Shown here one piece after another: positions 1-12,340 of a stretch of DNA of 64,000 nucleotides (positions within the stretch are counted from its first letter, which is position 1; the number at the start of each line of letters is the position of its first letter). Under the pieces are notes generated by a model. That model was given only the letters and a program-made list of their open reading frames with translations. It did no database searches and had not been told where the DNA came from. The translations under genes and the position numbers were made by a program. The stretch is from Coptis chinensis (lineage: Eukaryota; Streptophyta; Magnoliopsida; Ranunculales; Ranunculaceae): positions 361,812 through 425,811 of the forward strand of contig JADFTS010000040.1 in assembly GCA_015680905.1 (NCBI GenBank), read 5' to 3'.

Positions 1-1480
1 AAAGCAGCAGTGGCAGCAGGAACTACAACAAATTTATACCACCAGCTCGACTGTAACAAGAGACAAAACCAAATTTATCTCATACAAATATATATTGACA
101 GTTTCGAGTAGGTATGAGAAAAGATAAAAAGATGTTACATTCTTTATTATGTATGCGACATTAGACATTATGGGGTATAAGTCGAGGCAAGTATTAACAT
201 GTTTTCCATACAAGTATAAAATATTCAATTCACAAATAACCTAAAAAATATTCAATGATAACTATTAGATATTATAAGTATTTAGTTTTTAACGAAACAA
301 TATATAGTAAAAACAAAAAACAAAAAACAAAAACAAATCAATATGTCGAGGAAAAAATTATATTTAAATTGAGGTGTACGTAAAGGTTATTTGTTAAGTA
401 ATCAATCACACCTAGATCGACCTGGTTGGGATTGTTGACCATAAGTATTTCGTTGTCGATAAAAAAAACAAAAAAAAAATTGTTTGATGTGCCGAGAAAA
501 ACAATACTAGATTTAAATTGGGGCAATAAACAATCGATGTCTAGTAGGGAGCCTATTATAGTTTGTAGATGAATAAAGAGGAAAAATGCGACATTAGACA
601 TTATGTGGTAGAAGTCGAGCCAAGTATTAACATGTTTTCCATACAAGTATAAAATATTCAATTCACAAAGAACTTCAAAAATATTCAATGAGAACTATTA
701 TATATCAAAGTATTTAGTTTTTAACGAAACAATATATAGTAAAAACAAAAAACAAAAAACAAAAACAAATCAATATGTCGAGGAAAAAATTATATTTAAA
801 TTGAGGTGTACGTAAAGGTTATTTGTTAAGTAATCAATCACACCTAGATCGACCTGGTTGGGATTGTTGACCATAAGTATTTCGTTTTCGATAAAAAAAA
901 CAAAAAAAAATTGTTTGATGTGCCGAGAAAAACAATACTAGATTTAAATTGGGGCAATAAACAATCGATGTCTAGTAGGGAGCCTATTATAGTTTGTAGA
1001 TGAATAAAGAGGAAAAATGCGACATTAGACATTATGTGGTAGAACTCAAGCCAAGTATTAACATGTTTTCCATACAAGTATAAAATATTCAATTCACAAA
1101 TAACCTCAAAAATATTCAATGAGAACTATTATATATCATAAGTATTTAGTTTTTAACGAAACAATATATAGTAAAAACAAAAAAACAAAAAAAAATTCAA
1201 TATGTCGAGGAAAAAATTATATTTAAATTGAGGTGTACGTAAAAGTTGTTTGTTAAGTAATCAATCACACCTAGATCGACCTGGCTGGGATTGTTGACCA
1301 TAAGTATTTTGTTGTCGATAAAAAAAAACAAAAAAAATCGTTTGATGTGCCGAAAAAAATAATACTAGATTTAAATTGGGGCCATAAGTAATCAATGTCT
1401 AGTAGGGAGCCTATTATGGTTTGTAGGTGAATAAAGAGGAAAATATATTTAAATTTGTGTTATACGTAAAAGTTAGTTGT
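1..1480. repeat. AT-rich tandem array, 432-bp period
   Basis: The anchor word AACGAAACAATATATAG occurs at 291, 723 and 1155, exactly 432 bp apart each time. It is followed by the same run of landmarks: an A/C-rich tract, ATGTCGAGGAAAAAATTATA, GATCGACCTGGTTGGGATTG and CTAGTAGGGAGCCTATTATA. A partial unit lies before 291, and the third unit fades after about 1440. Each unit carries minus-strand reading frames of 90-116 codons that look alike only because the DNA repeats. The family recurs near 14984-15660 (about two units) and 50041-50700 (one unit). No transposase, PBS or clear terminal repeat is visible, so the class of repeat is unknown. Confidence 0.9.
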
Positions 1481-1740
1481 TAAGTAATCAATTCAAACAT
1501 AAGTGTCGTTGCGGTCTATTATATGCCATTACTATTTAGTTTTCATCAAAATAATATCACTAAAAAAAGTTTTAGATGTGTCGAGGAAAAAAAATAATAA
1601 TAATTGTGGGTGTGAATGTTGGTTATTATGTAATCAATCATATATAGGCTTGACTAGGACGTCTATTATAGAACATGAGTATTTAGTTTTCATAAAAAAA
1701 AAAAATAGTAAAAAAAAAACCTCGTAGGCAACACTCGTAA

Positions 1741-2870
1741 TACTATAGGTTTTTGAGTACTCCACTAGTTTTAACTTACTAATGCGATGATTTCTGCCAA
1801 TCTGTCAACCTACTTACTATTGTGTGTGTGTGTGTGTGTTTTTTTTTTTTGTAATTACTTGTTATTGTGGCCAACTGTTTCGACGATATTAGTTTCCATT
1901 TGATTTTAAGAATTAATATATCTAACCAGATTGATTGGGCCTAGGTGTTGCAGCTCAATACCACTTGATCAGCTGAAAACCCTTGGCGTCCATGTAATGT
2001 GTAACTTTTTTTTTCCTGATAATCATGTAATGTGTAACTTTAAAACATAAAAATTTTAAAAGTACAATGTTAATAGAAAAATTATCAAGTGGATTTTACC
2101 GAAAAAGATTATCCAGTGGTCTCAATATATCTATAACATCGCCAGGCGACCTTTCGCAGTGACTTGTGAATCCTCTGTATTGTTAAAACAATTATGGGTT
2201 AACGAGTATTACCCCACTAGATGAGCCAATTAGGATTTCTCTCTCACTAGATAAGAAATTAGGGTCTTTCTCCAAATACACACAAAAAAACACAGTCAAC
2301 CTAAATTGACTTTTTTTTTTTTTGTACTTGAGGAGAGACCCTAATTACCCCCTAATTGGCTCTTATGTAGTGGGGGTAATAGTAGTTAACCCAACAATTA
2401 TTGTAAAAAATTGACCAGTATACTACATTACTACTAGTCTACTAGTGGACTAATCCCATTTTATTTCCTTTCCTTTCCATGAGTTAAAATTTAACAAACA
2501 CACCCTTAGTTTTTTTTAAATATTTAGAAGTCAGGCCAATCTCAACCAGTACTAAACCCCATCTCGTTATACAACTCCATTTGCATATATTGCAGACAGG
2601 CTTTCCACAAAAGGGCCAATACTGTAATTTGCTCTATAATTTTTCATGCCATAAGACTTGGCCATAAAGTCAGCTGAAAATGTGTTGAAAGTTGGAACTC
2701 AATCACCAAAATCAATATATAGAATGCAATGTTGATAGCTGGTAATTTATTTGGTATCAATACAAACCAATGAATGTTTTTCCACGTCGAGTCTTTAGAA
2801 TTGAACATGGCCAAGCACTCGTTCTATCATAATTTGTTCAGATTAAGTCGAACTAGTAAGTTGGGTACGA
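1741..2870. repeat. Duplicated segment upstream of RRP6L3 (second copy at 15.96-17.11 kb)
   Basis: From the words ACTATAGGTTTTTGAGTACT near 1741 to AGTTGGGTACGAAGAC near 2870, this stretch matches 15970-17110 with scattered substitutions and indels. Both copies contain the same small MITE, so the MITE was present before the duplication. A short GT run followed by a T run lies near 1820-1850. Apart from the MITE and the start of a short open frame at 2807, I see no coding potential. Confidence 0.8.
2196..2392. mobile_element. 197-bp MITE, Mutator-like (9-bp target duplication)
   Basis: The ends are inverted copies of each other: the left begins GGGTTAACGAGTATTACCCC and the right, reverse-complemented, begins GGGTTAACTACTATTACCCC. 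The similarity runs on past the shared GAGCCAATTAGG. Both sides are flanked by the direct repeat AACAATTAT (2187-2195 and 2393-2401). A 9-bp target duplication with long inverted ends is the pattern of Mutator-like MITEs. It is non-coding; the centre is an A/T-rich spacer. Confidence 0.85.
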
Positions 2871-3034
2871 AGACAAAGTTATTCCAAAGTGTTCTGTTCA
2901 AGAGGGCAGAGAGTGTCAGAGGCGTCTCTGTATTCAAAGGAAATAATACTTTTGTTTCAGCCGCAATCCCTTTTATTAAACCCCAACCTTGTTCCACTCC
3001 TCAAAAACTTGAAAACTCACACAACATAAACTAA
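2807..3034 (+). CDS. Hypothetical 75-codon ORF just upstream of RRP6L3
   Basis: An ATG-initiated frame of 75 codons ends 29 bp before the RRP6L3 start. It could be an upstream ORF in the 5' leader or a chance frame. The product is basic and rich in Ser, Lys and Phe; I recognise no family. One piece, from ATTCCAAAGTG to GTTTCAGCCGCAA, recurs at about 11636-11728 with substitutions but no indel, and that copy stays open in the same frame until a stop near 11766. This weakly suggests former coding. The 5' part of the ORF falls inside the upstream segment duplicated at 17.0-17.1 kb. Transcript data would decide. Confidence 0.25.
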   Translation: MAKHSFYHNLFRLSRTSKLGTKTKLFQSVLFKRAESVRGVSVFKGNNTFVSAAIPFIKPQPCSTPQKLENSHNIN

Positions 3035-3062
3035 AACCCCAATCACCAAAACTAAGGACAAA

Positions 3063-6000
3063 ATGAAGCTGACACTGACAATAATCACCCTCACAGCCAT
3101 TTCACTCTTCTCTGTGGCATTTTATCAAAGACGTCGTAATCATAAAAATCCACCTCAAATTTGTTACCTAGACACAGAATTAAACAAGCCCCAGTCTTCA
3201 TTTAAACGTGTATTAGCTGATAACTCATATAATCCATTCAAACACTTGAATCGAAACCGTGGTACATTTCTCACTTTTTTCAATATATTCATTTGTTTTA
3301 TATACATATTTTGTTTTAGCTAAAAAGTGTACTGCATTTTTATTGTTTTTGTTTTAGATAATGTGCTGAATGTGCATCCGTATGAGAAGGAGATTACGGA
3401 GTTAATTGAAAGTAATGGCGTTGAGTTTTCGAGGTTTTTTCATGGTGGGGCTGATTTGGATATGGAAATGAAGGAGAGTTATGTTTGGGTGGATAGTGAA
3501 GTGGAGTTAGTGAAGCTTGTGGATGTTTTGAGTGAAGAAAGACTTTTTGCTGTTGATATCGAACATCATAGTTTACGGTCTTTTCTGGGGTTTACGGCTT
3601 TGTTGCAAGTAAGTCTGTTTTGTATCATGTGTGTTAAATGTGTGGTGGTGTTTTCGATTTAGGATTAATGAATTTTTTTGAACAGATTTCTACTCAGAAA
3701 GAAGATTATTTGGTAGATACTATTGCGCTTCATGATGTAATGTGTCTTCTTCGCCCCGTGTTTTCTGATCCTAATATCTGCAAGGTAATATTCAGCTAGT
3801 AGTTCTGTTAGGTAGTGTTTTTGAGATTTATTTAAAGACAACAATGGGAAAGAAATTGACTTGAAAATGTAAGCTAGCACAAGTTTGAACTAGCAGAGGT
3901 TGCAAAGTCAATAAGTTTTGTATCTGATTAGAAATTTTTTATTTGGGGTATGAGAATAATGACTTTCTGACAATTACATTCCCACAGTTCATGGTACGAA
4001 GATGGTATGAAGGAGGTAATTGTGAAAGAATTAGTATTTATTGAAATAAATACTTGAAATTTATGCAAGAGATACAATATTTGTTTGTGCGTATAACAGG
4101 AGTTCTACATATCTCTGGATCTTATACATTGGAAACCGATTAACATGAAGCTTTATCAAAAAGAGAGAATTAAAAAGTGAAACTTAACAGATTGCATAAT
4201 AATTGAATTTGTTTATTGAATACAGTTATTTACCTGGTTGTAAATACCAAATGGACTAAGAGATTTAGGAAAAACAAAAGTTTGAAAGCATATGTATAGT
4301 CATGCACTGTAATTGTTGCGTATGGTATCCTCACGTGAATAGCTTATTTTTTTATTTTGTATTATATCTGCTTCAGCTAATCTGGATTTCATCTAGCTCC
4401 TGTTACATGTCCATGGAAGTTTATTGAGTGTTTGACAAGTTTCCTATAATGTAGGTCTTTCATGGAGCGGATAATGATGTGACCTGGCTTCAAAGAGACT
4501 TTCACATATATATTGTGAACTTATTTGATACGGCAAAGGTTAGTTTTAATGTTCTGACAATACCAGGTTTGACAATTAGTATTAAGTAGATGTCTAAATA
4601 AGCAAGGTTGTTATGATACTGGACTCATTGCGGCTAAAGATTTGCTAAATGCCGATTGTGAGTTTCTTTTAATAATTCATTTCACAGTTAGTGTATAACA
4701 CAGAGAAAATAAAGGAAAAAATAATGTTAGGGAAGGGACCTGAATTGCAATTGATTTTCTTACTTGCTATTCGTGTTCCCTTGGTGGTTATTTAGAAATA
4801 GGTAGTTTGCAGTCACAGACTAGACTTTATACGCATCCCAAATTGCTGGTTGATGTTTTCCTTGCAGGCATGTGAGGTGTTGTCAAAACCGCACAGATCT
4901 TTGGCATATTTACTTGAAACGTACTGCGGTGTAGCCACAAACAAAATGTTACAGGTTTGGCTTCAAATTACCTTTTAGAGTTTTAGATTGACCTGTTTTT
5001 ATTTATTTATTATTATTATTATTTATTATTTATTTATTTTGTATGCTTATTGCTTGACTTTCTTTGTATATTAGGAGTATCTATATATATTATTTAAAGA
5101 AACACGGGACACTGATTCACAACTTTTAATACTTGTATAGTTCTATGTTCTATCATGTGTACATATACGCCTAAGCACTATGTATATAATATGTACGAAA
5201 TACATGTGTTTGCATCTGTGTTTGTGATTGTGTTGTTTGGTTGTCGGTTTGCAGTCGGCAATAACAATCATAAAACGTAAAGAGAATAAAGAAAGAGTTC
5301 TGGTTGTCTGAAAACATGCATCTCAACATTATTGTGTACCTTTCAAATTTTAAAGTTTCTTCTCTCCACATAGTTCTTTACTTCTTTTCATCGAAATACT
5401 GATTGAAAATCATGGAGATATACGTGACAAACTGACAACTGCGGGTTACCTGTCGTCCCAGCTCTTTCAATTGTTTATGACTATGGAATGTCCCTTGGAA
5501 TTCAAAGATATGATATCCAACTGAATTGTAATCTTAATTGTTAGTGTAAGAACTAAGATTTGCTCATTGTGTGTCTTTCTGGATTACAGTGTGAAGACTG
5601 GAGGTTGCGCCCACTCTCAGAAGAAATGATACAATATGCTCGTACGGATGCTCACTATCTGTTGTATATTGCAAGTTGTATGGCTAATGAGCTAAAAAAA
5701 CAGACTACTGGTATACCTCTCACCATTTCTTAATTTTGTTTTATATGGTTGTATTGATGCTTCTGATAATGAAGAAATTTCATTATGAGAAATACCATTT
5801 GTCATACTTTCTTTTTCCTCAAAAAAACAAGATTTTGTTAATTTTGGGAGATACGTTATCCCACTGCAATTGATGAGTACTAGGAAATACTCATTAAGTC
5901 TCTTACTCTATCCAGAAAAGACCCCATAAACAAGGAAGTTTTTACTTTACGGATTACTTGCTCCAAAACTGAAAAATTATCCTGAAAAGTTAAAACTTCT

Positions 6001-9000
6001 GGGCTTCATTTCAGCCAAATTATCAGAAAACATAATGCATGAAGGAGTATCTTCCCGAAGCTGAGGCTGACAAGTTGGAGATAAGCTGGGACACTGAACA
6101 TGCCCAATTATGTTGATATTCATAGAGTAGATTCGATAAAAAAAAAGTGTTTACAGGAGTTGATGCTATACATCATCCTGACGTTATTGGGCTGAAACTT
6201 TGGACTTTTAATTTAAGGACTAATGACTGATTCTATCTATAGTAGTCTTTCTATTTAACCTAGTGGCTTCAACATAGATGAAATAACTTCTCTGAACCAA
6301 TTTTCATCTGAAATTTGTCTTAAACTGTTGATAGTCTTTTTCTTTTTTTCCTTTTTGTTGGTCATTTGTCTTGATGAACAATTTTACGTTGAAAATGTTC
6401 ATACTATTTTTGTCTTGACAATATTTCTCAGAAAATATAGTGGATCTTGATGACGAATTCCCTTTAGTTCGTGAGGCTAACCGACGTTCAAACATGATTT
6501 GTTTACAACTTTACACAAAAGAGATTGAAGCCTCCCCTGGAGAGTCTGTGGCACAATCAATATTGTCACGCAATTTTACTGGTCAAGGAGGTGTTTCATC
6601 AAATTCTGAAGCCAAGGTGTGCTGTATATGTCCATCCTGTCATTGTTAATCATCTTTTTTTGGTGGTTTTGTTTCGATACAATATGTCTTATAACTTCTA
6701 CTTTGGTTTCAGGAGCTTGTAGGGTGTCTGTGCATGTGGAGGGATTTAATGGTTAGTGCCGTCCTAGGCGTAGGATCCAATTATGGACTACTTTATTACT
6801 GTAACACGCTGTGATGCTTATGACGTTGACCTGGTTCCAAATGGTTAATCATGGATAACAGTTTACACTTTACATTTGGAATTTGCATGGACTCTAAACT
6901 GGTATTATTTGTATTTGCCAATAATTGGAAGTTGAAACTAATTGCAACTAAAGAGTAAAGTAATTTGGATATTGACACTAGCTTGTTATGCAAATGAAAC
7001 ATACTCATAGTGGAAGTAAAAGAATCTGAAACATTTCATGGTTTGCTTGCAACTGAAACATTATTATATGTTTTCAAGAGCTTATAAATGGCTGTCTATA
7101 TATTTAGTAAACTGCAATTCTCTGTTGGATTAACTAATATGATTGATAACTTAATTCACTTTTTGTATTATTAGTCAAGCTATCCTTCTTCAATATTTGT
7201 TTTAGTTGTCCGACAAAAATAGATATCTGCATCAACTCTTGGATATATTGTTATGTGCAACAGTGAGAATATTCCTTAGACTGTTCCAGACAATTAAGCT
7301 CACTCTTTTGATAAAAATTCTCTTCAGGCTCGTGTGCATGATGAAAGTTTGAGATATGTATTATCAGATCAAGCTATTGTGGCTGTTGCATCAAAAGTTC
7401 CGACAACTGCAATAGAAATATATGATACTATATCTGAAGCTGATCTGGATGTGGAATTTCTCGGCGGTGGTTCCTCCGTTCCTTCCCCTTCCCCTGTTGT
7501 TTGTAGCCATCTCGAGGACATCTGTGATCTCCTTGCAGGAAAGATTAGCAACCTAGGCGATGTTTTTCAAACACTTCCCCAGAAGCATCTGGGTCCAAGT
7601 GGGTGTTGTCCACTATCTATTTACAATTATGCTTTATTGACTAAATCAAATTTGAGAGTTACCAATGGTTTCTCTGCCAAACAAAATGGCATTAAGTCTT
7701 ACAAACAGTTTGGTCGAAAGGCTTCTCGTTCTAGACAACTGCTTGTAAATAAAATTTCATGCAAATCTCCAGTCTATCACAATTGTAGGATTTATGCAAG
7801 CGATGGTCGACTGCTTTGCTATTGTGATCGCAGAAAACTTGACTGGTGAGTGGTAAGACTTGTGTTTTTGGTTTGCATTTTTCATTTTCCATGTATTCAC
7901 AATGCTAACTTCTCAAAATTATAGGTATCTTAGCAGAGATCTGGCGAAACTTGTTGAGAATGATCCACCAGGTATAATGCTTCTTTTTGAACCTAAAGGT
8001 CGTCCTGAAGATGAAGATAATGATTTCAATATCCAGAGTAAGAAGAACATATGTGTCGGTTGTGGTGAAAGGAATCATTATTTACGATACCGAATAGTAC
8101 CCTCATGCTACAGAATGCATTTCCCTGAGCATTTGAAAAGCCATCGTTCTCATGATATTGTACTTCTTTGTGTGGACTGCCATGAAGCTATTCATTCAGT
8201 TGCAGAGAAGCATAAGAGACAGATAGCTGCAGAATTTGGTATCCCGCTTTTTGTGAAAAAAGTGACTGAATCAAGTCAAACTGATATTATTGATGGGACA
8301 TCTGGGTCTGAGGAAAATGTTGAGGAGGCAGGTGTGTCTCCTTTGCAATTACGAGCTGCTGCTATGACTCTTTTACGTCATGGACCTAATATGCCGGCAA
8401 AACGTAGGGAGGAGCTTACCCTGGTGAGATTGCTTTTATATTTTAGTATAGGTGAATATTTAAAAGCAACTCTGCAATTGGAGAAGGATAGACGGCTTTG
8501 TGAGTAGCCATTAATAGATCCTTTTTTCCGTTTCACATCTGATGTTAAAACATAACCTTGATAGTTTAATTTACACTAGGACGTTCAGCAAGTTAATTAT
8601 TTGGGATATGAAACTTTTGGGTTTACTTAGTTTATTTTACTTAGTATCTTTGTATCTTTGCAGACCGTGATGAAATATTTCGGAGGGAGGAAAATATCAA
8701 CTGATGATCTAGAAAGTGCTCTGTTAGTTGGTATGAGTCCTCATCAGAGAAGAAAACATGAGAAGAAAAGAGGATTACCTTTCAAACATTCTACGAGTGG
8801 TCATGTTTCAAATGAGGCCAACTACAATAATGCTGATAGCATACGCCCCTACACTCTTACAGAAGCAATTAAATGGGACTATAAAAATGGACTGGAAACT
8901 GCTACAGAAGCCAATCTGGGCATGGATATGGATGCGAGTACAAGAGATATTCATAAAGGTTGTGACTCAAAGGTTAAAGGTGACGCTGCTACTACTGATG

Positions 9001-9344
9001 GTGAGGATCTGAATTTTAACATAGCAAGTCTTTCGAATAAGGGAAAAGCTACAGATACAGGTGAAGACCTTGAAGATAAAAGCTTATCAGATTCCACATA
9101 TAACTCCTCACAGTGTAAACCTAGCGGAACAGTCTCTTCTATGTACAATCAGAAAATGTCATTGTTAGGACACGGACCACATGGAAAACAAGTCGTCGAT
9201 CATCTGCTAAAGAAATATGGGGACGATGGAATTCGTGTATTTTGCCAAAGGTGGAGACAAGTCTTTGTGGAAGCTCTTCATCCTCGTTTCTTACCATCTG
9301 ATTTCCGGAGACTGTTTTGCCAGAGGAAGACGGGACTTCGGTGA
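3063..9344 (+). CDS. RRP6L3: RRP6-like 3 (DEDDy 3'-5' exonuclease with HRDC-like and HNH-like regions)
   Basis: Plant RRP6-like 3'-5' exoribonuclease family, related to RRP6 and EXD2. I infer 11 exons: 3063-3261, 3358-3608, 3686-3784, 4455-4538, 4868-4954, 5590-5710, 6432-6616, 6713-6751, 7328-7845, 7925-8423 and 8664-9344. They join in frame to 920 residues with GT..AG introns. Residues 4-19 form a hydrophobic N-terminal segment. The DEDDy site is complete: D133 and E135 in AVDIEHHS, D191 in [13 protein letters not shown]256 and D260 in [11 protein letters not shown]. An HRDC-like stretch spans about 343-395 ([20 protein letters not shown]). A C-x2-C (about 571) and a later C-x2-C-H form an HNH-like cysteine module like that of EXD2. 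The last 18 codons look frame-shifted: the next frame reads [13 protein letters not shown], which I recall as the conserved tail. An ABC1K fragment begins about 45 bp past the stop. Confidence 0.9.
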
Positions 9345-9387
9345 ATACAGTGTGTATAATCCCATTAAAAAATCTACACTTACGGCA

Positions 9388-9990
9388 ACAGTGTGTATAT
9401 CAATGACAGTGCTTGCTCTGCGATAAAACATTATCTGGATCTCGAGGTATCTTGCTCTTGTCCCGGTGGCCTTTATTCTGGTTGAAGCTTGAATAAAGGA
9501 GCTTGCCGTAGTGGTTGTGTAGATATATCTACACTGATCTTATTCCACATGGGTATTTGACCTTGTACTTCCAACTGGGTGTTTGGCCTCCCAAGCTTTC
9601 ACAAGCTTCTGTCAGGCTTTGCCAAAATTCTCCTTCTTCCATGCTGATTATTATACTAGGGAAATTTTAACCAAATGTATCTGACATCAAGTAGCCTGCA
9701 CTAGTTTATAGTGCCCACAGACTAGTGCATTTCAGAAAATTAAATTTCTGCTACCCTTCTTTTCATCTGTCTTCAAAATATATTCAAACACAACAATATT
9801 GCTTCATTTCTTTTCGAATGTTTTATGACTCGGGCACTTCTGCACTTTTTATTTTAATTGTTTTCCTATAATAGGCAGAAGAGAATGGGCGTTGTCTTTT
9901 TGCTTTCGTTTCACCCATTACCCCAGGTAATCATTGTGATTCTTGTTTCTTTTTTGCAGGGTTGGCAGCAGATTGTTTGTCTTCAATCAG
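9388..9990 (+). pseudogene. ABC1K 3' fragment (end of exon 3, intron, start of exon 4)
   Basis: The sequence from ATCAATGACAGTGCTTGC to TTGTTTGTCTTCAATCAG matches 24630-25198 of the ABC1K gene almost base for base. It includes the exon 3 tail with the donor GAG|GTATCTTG, the whole last intron, the acceptor TTTTTGCAG|GGTTGGCAG and the first bases of exon 4. It then breaks off at about 9990 and joins the kinase-fragment block. No upstream exons are present, so it cannot be functional. It lies directly behind RRP6L3 and may serve as part of that gene's 3' UTR. Confidence 0.88.
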
Positions 9991-10002
9991 GTAATCATTA
10001 TG

Positions 10003-10745
10003 TATGTACTCGGATATGCATTTAAGGAATACTGGCTGCCCGTTCTAAAAATATTTCCTATAGTTGTTGGAAGAATTTTTTTCCAATATCTCCTGTGTTC
10101 ATTTTTGTAGCATTCAAGGTACGGGTTTAAAACCTTTAAAAAAAAACGGGTGTTATGGTTTGGCATACTAGTTTGTCGTAATAAACGCACGCTAAAGTAG
10201 CTGCGTTGTAGTCCATCGTTTTCCAGGATCTCTATGCAAACAAGAAGCAATAAAATTCTTGAACTCTCTAGATGCATTAACTGGTGCTTCAGGTAGTGCA
10301 GATACACAAATAGCACACATTAAAGTATTAAACTAGCCCACTCACCTTGTCTACCAACAGCAAATGGAAATTTTCCAAAATAAAATTCCAATAAACTAAC
10401 ACCTAAACTCCATATATCACCAGTTGGCTACCGAATTTAGTGAAGGTTAATGGAGAGAGAGATCACAAATTCACATTGCAAAAACTGAATTACATTATGT
10501 GTCATCTACTAATTGTACTAAGGCATATCAAGTTATAGCTTTGGAATTATAAAAATGGAGAGTCAATGTCAATCTAATGTTTATGTCCCAACAGACACCA
10601 TCTATTACGAAATTGAGATTCACATTAATGATTTGTATAGGGAAGATAGTCTTCAAGTGCTCCAATGCGACATGAGCAACAACGTTCTCTGCATCTTCTC
10701 GACTTGATCTCCATGGGCCACAATAAAACTCGAACCTTTTAGTAA
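10003..10745. repeat. Kinase-fragment block, copy 1
   Basis: The stretch from ATGTATGTACTCGGATATGC onward recurs at 28440-29115 and in part at 30528-30960. Landmarks in order are CTGGCTGCCCGTTCTAAAAA, an AAAACGGG tract, the minus-strand MKK4/5-like piece, GAAGGTTAATGGAGAGAGAG, and a segment ending CGTTCTCTGCATC. Copy 1 joins ABC1K exon 4 on its left. On its right it continues past GCATC into sequence absent from the other copies. The order is conserved, so the block has been copied as a unit. Confidence 0.85.
10218..10430 (-). pseudogene. MAPKK (MKK4/MKK5-like) kinase-domain fragment 1
   Basis: Read on the minus strand from 10430, the frame gives [20 protein letters not shown], then [15 protein letters not shown] and the [15 protein letters not shown] region, ending near CLHRDP. 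This is the C-lobe of a plant group-C MAP kinase kinase (kinase subdomains IX-X), normally about 330-360 residues long. Only about 70 residues remain. There is no catalytic loop, no activation segment and no C-terminal end. Two sister fragments at 28613-28823 and 30703-30903 are cut at the same points, so one truncated piece was copied rather than three independent losses occurring. Confidence 0.82.
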
Positions 10746-12340
10746 GAGATCAACCTGTGGGGCACTTGGACTCTCAATCCCCTCTAGTCGGGGATCCCAA
10801 TTCGTCAATGACTTTTACAAAACCTTGGTATCTACACTGGGCGGAACATCTAAATATGCTTAAGTTTTTACATGAACCCAGACTGGAAGGGCGTCAGATT
10901 ATTTTTACAGTGACAAGCCCGACTAAGCTTCATCTGTTCTTGTTTGCAATGCGTTGGGGAACTTAACAAGTGGTGCAGTGATTTCCTCACCGTCATCGAG
11001 AGAACTCTTTTCTTTTTTGGAAGGATACAGAAAATAATGTTGGACAATGAAGAGAAGGTCAAAGAAAATAGATACCTGCAAAAGATCAGTTCAACTGATG
11101 TTAAAACTTTAAACACCTCCTGATCATGATGTACTGCTGGTAATTTGCCATGTCAAATCAGGTGGATCTAAGCAGTTCTGCAGTCTTCTATATGACTATA
11201 TGTACTGAAAACTTCGAAAGTTCCCCAGGTTAGTGTAAATCATTGGGAACATAACATTATGTAAACCATGGGGCACATGGAGTTCGGGCATTCCAGCCTT
11301 AAAGATTTTAGTTAACGTGTCTATTTAACAAGAAATGTTCATTTTCTAAAACTTCCATTTACAGATTTTAGTATGGCTCTCTAATATAATTTGGCTTTCC
11401 TTCTATGACCTAACGATAGTCGCAGAGATGATAGATAATGTATATGTCTATGTTATAATTTTTTAGGCGATCTTTAGGATTGAAGTCATCTAGTCTCATT
11501 AGGTAGTAATGCATTGAAAGCTCCACTGAGTATATTCTTAATTGTTGAATTAATCACAACCATTCCATAATAATAAGAAGATTAAGCAACCTTTCTTTAA
11601 ACTAAACTAACATGGTTTGGAGCTTCAAATGATATTCCAAAGTGTTTTGTTCAAGAGGGCAGAGAGTGCCATAGGCTTCTCTGTATTCGAAGGAAGTAAT
11701 ACTTTTGTTTCAGCCGCAACTCCTTGCAATGGTGCCATGCGAAGACGCAATTCACTTTGTGACTGAAATGTAATGGTTAGTATTTAAACAGATTACCTTG
11801 CTAAACTTCAAACTTCGCTTTGGCGTGTCGCTTGGACTATGTTATGGTTAAATTTTGTAAAATCAAGTATAACGTCGACCAGAAGGTTGTCTTCACTGTC
11901 ATGTGTATTAGGCTCTATTAGTAGGTTTGTGGAAGTGTTTTTTTTCTATTAGTAGGTTTTTATGATTGTAATGTGTTGTCGAGCAACATAAACATGCGTA
12001 GTACTCTAAAGCCTAGGCATAGTACTTTTAGTTTTTATACCAAAACCATAATTTGACACATGTTAACCCATTTTCTACAGCAATTGACTAAAATACCATC
12101 GTTTGATTATTTGCACCTATTGATATTCCCTCTCCATAGTCTCTAAAATTTCATAAATTTTAAAATGTATTTGAATTGAAAGTAAACCTTTAGTATTGTA
12201 CTTTAAATCAACATTTTAAAATTCATTAAGTTATTTTGATCTCAATGTTTTACAATGCATTTTTAAATATTAGAATTCACTTATAACCAACCACCTGCTT
12301 TGCATTTTAAAATGTATATGGTGTAAAATTAAATTTGTCG
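10746..12340. other. Intergenic; no gene recognised, contains a 93-bp copy of RRP6L3 leader
   Basis: I find no supported gene here. The minus strand of 10600-10745 shows a short frame (SREDAENVVAHVALEHL) resembling the last helix of a double-stranded-RNA-binding domain, but it is isolated. At about 11636-11728 lies a copy of the sequence just upstream of RRP6L3 (2880-2974). From about 11900 the region becomes AT-rich, and near 12270-12325 it includes one arm of an inverted repeat whose other arm is at 12785-12823. Confidence 0.5.

Noticed and set aside
338-1119. Repeated minus-strand ORFs of about 90-116 codons sharing NILYLYGKHVNTWL
   Set aside because: They lie in the 432-bp repeat, span homopolymer tracts whose length changes the frame, and show no splice sites or known domain. 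They are shadows of the repeat.
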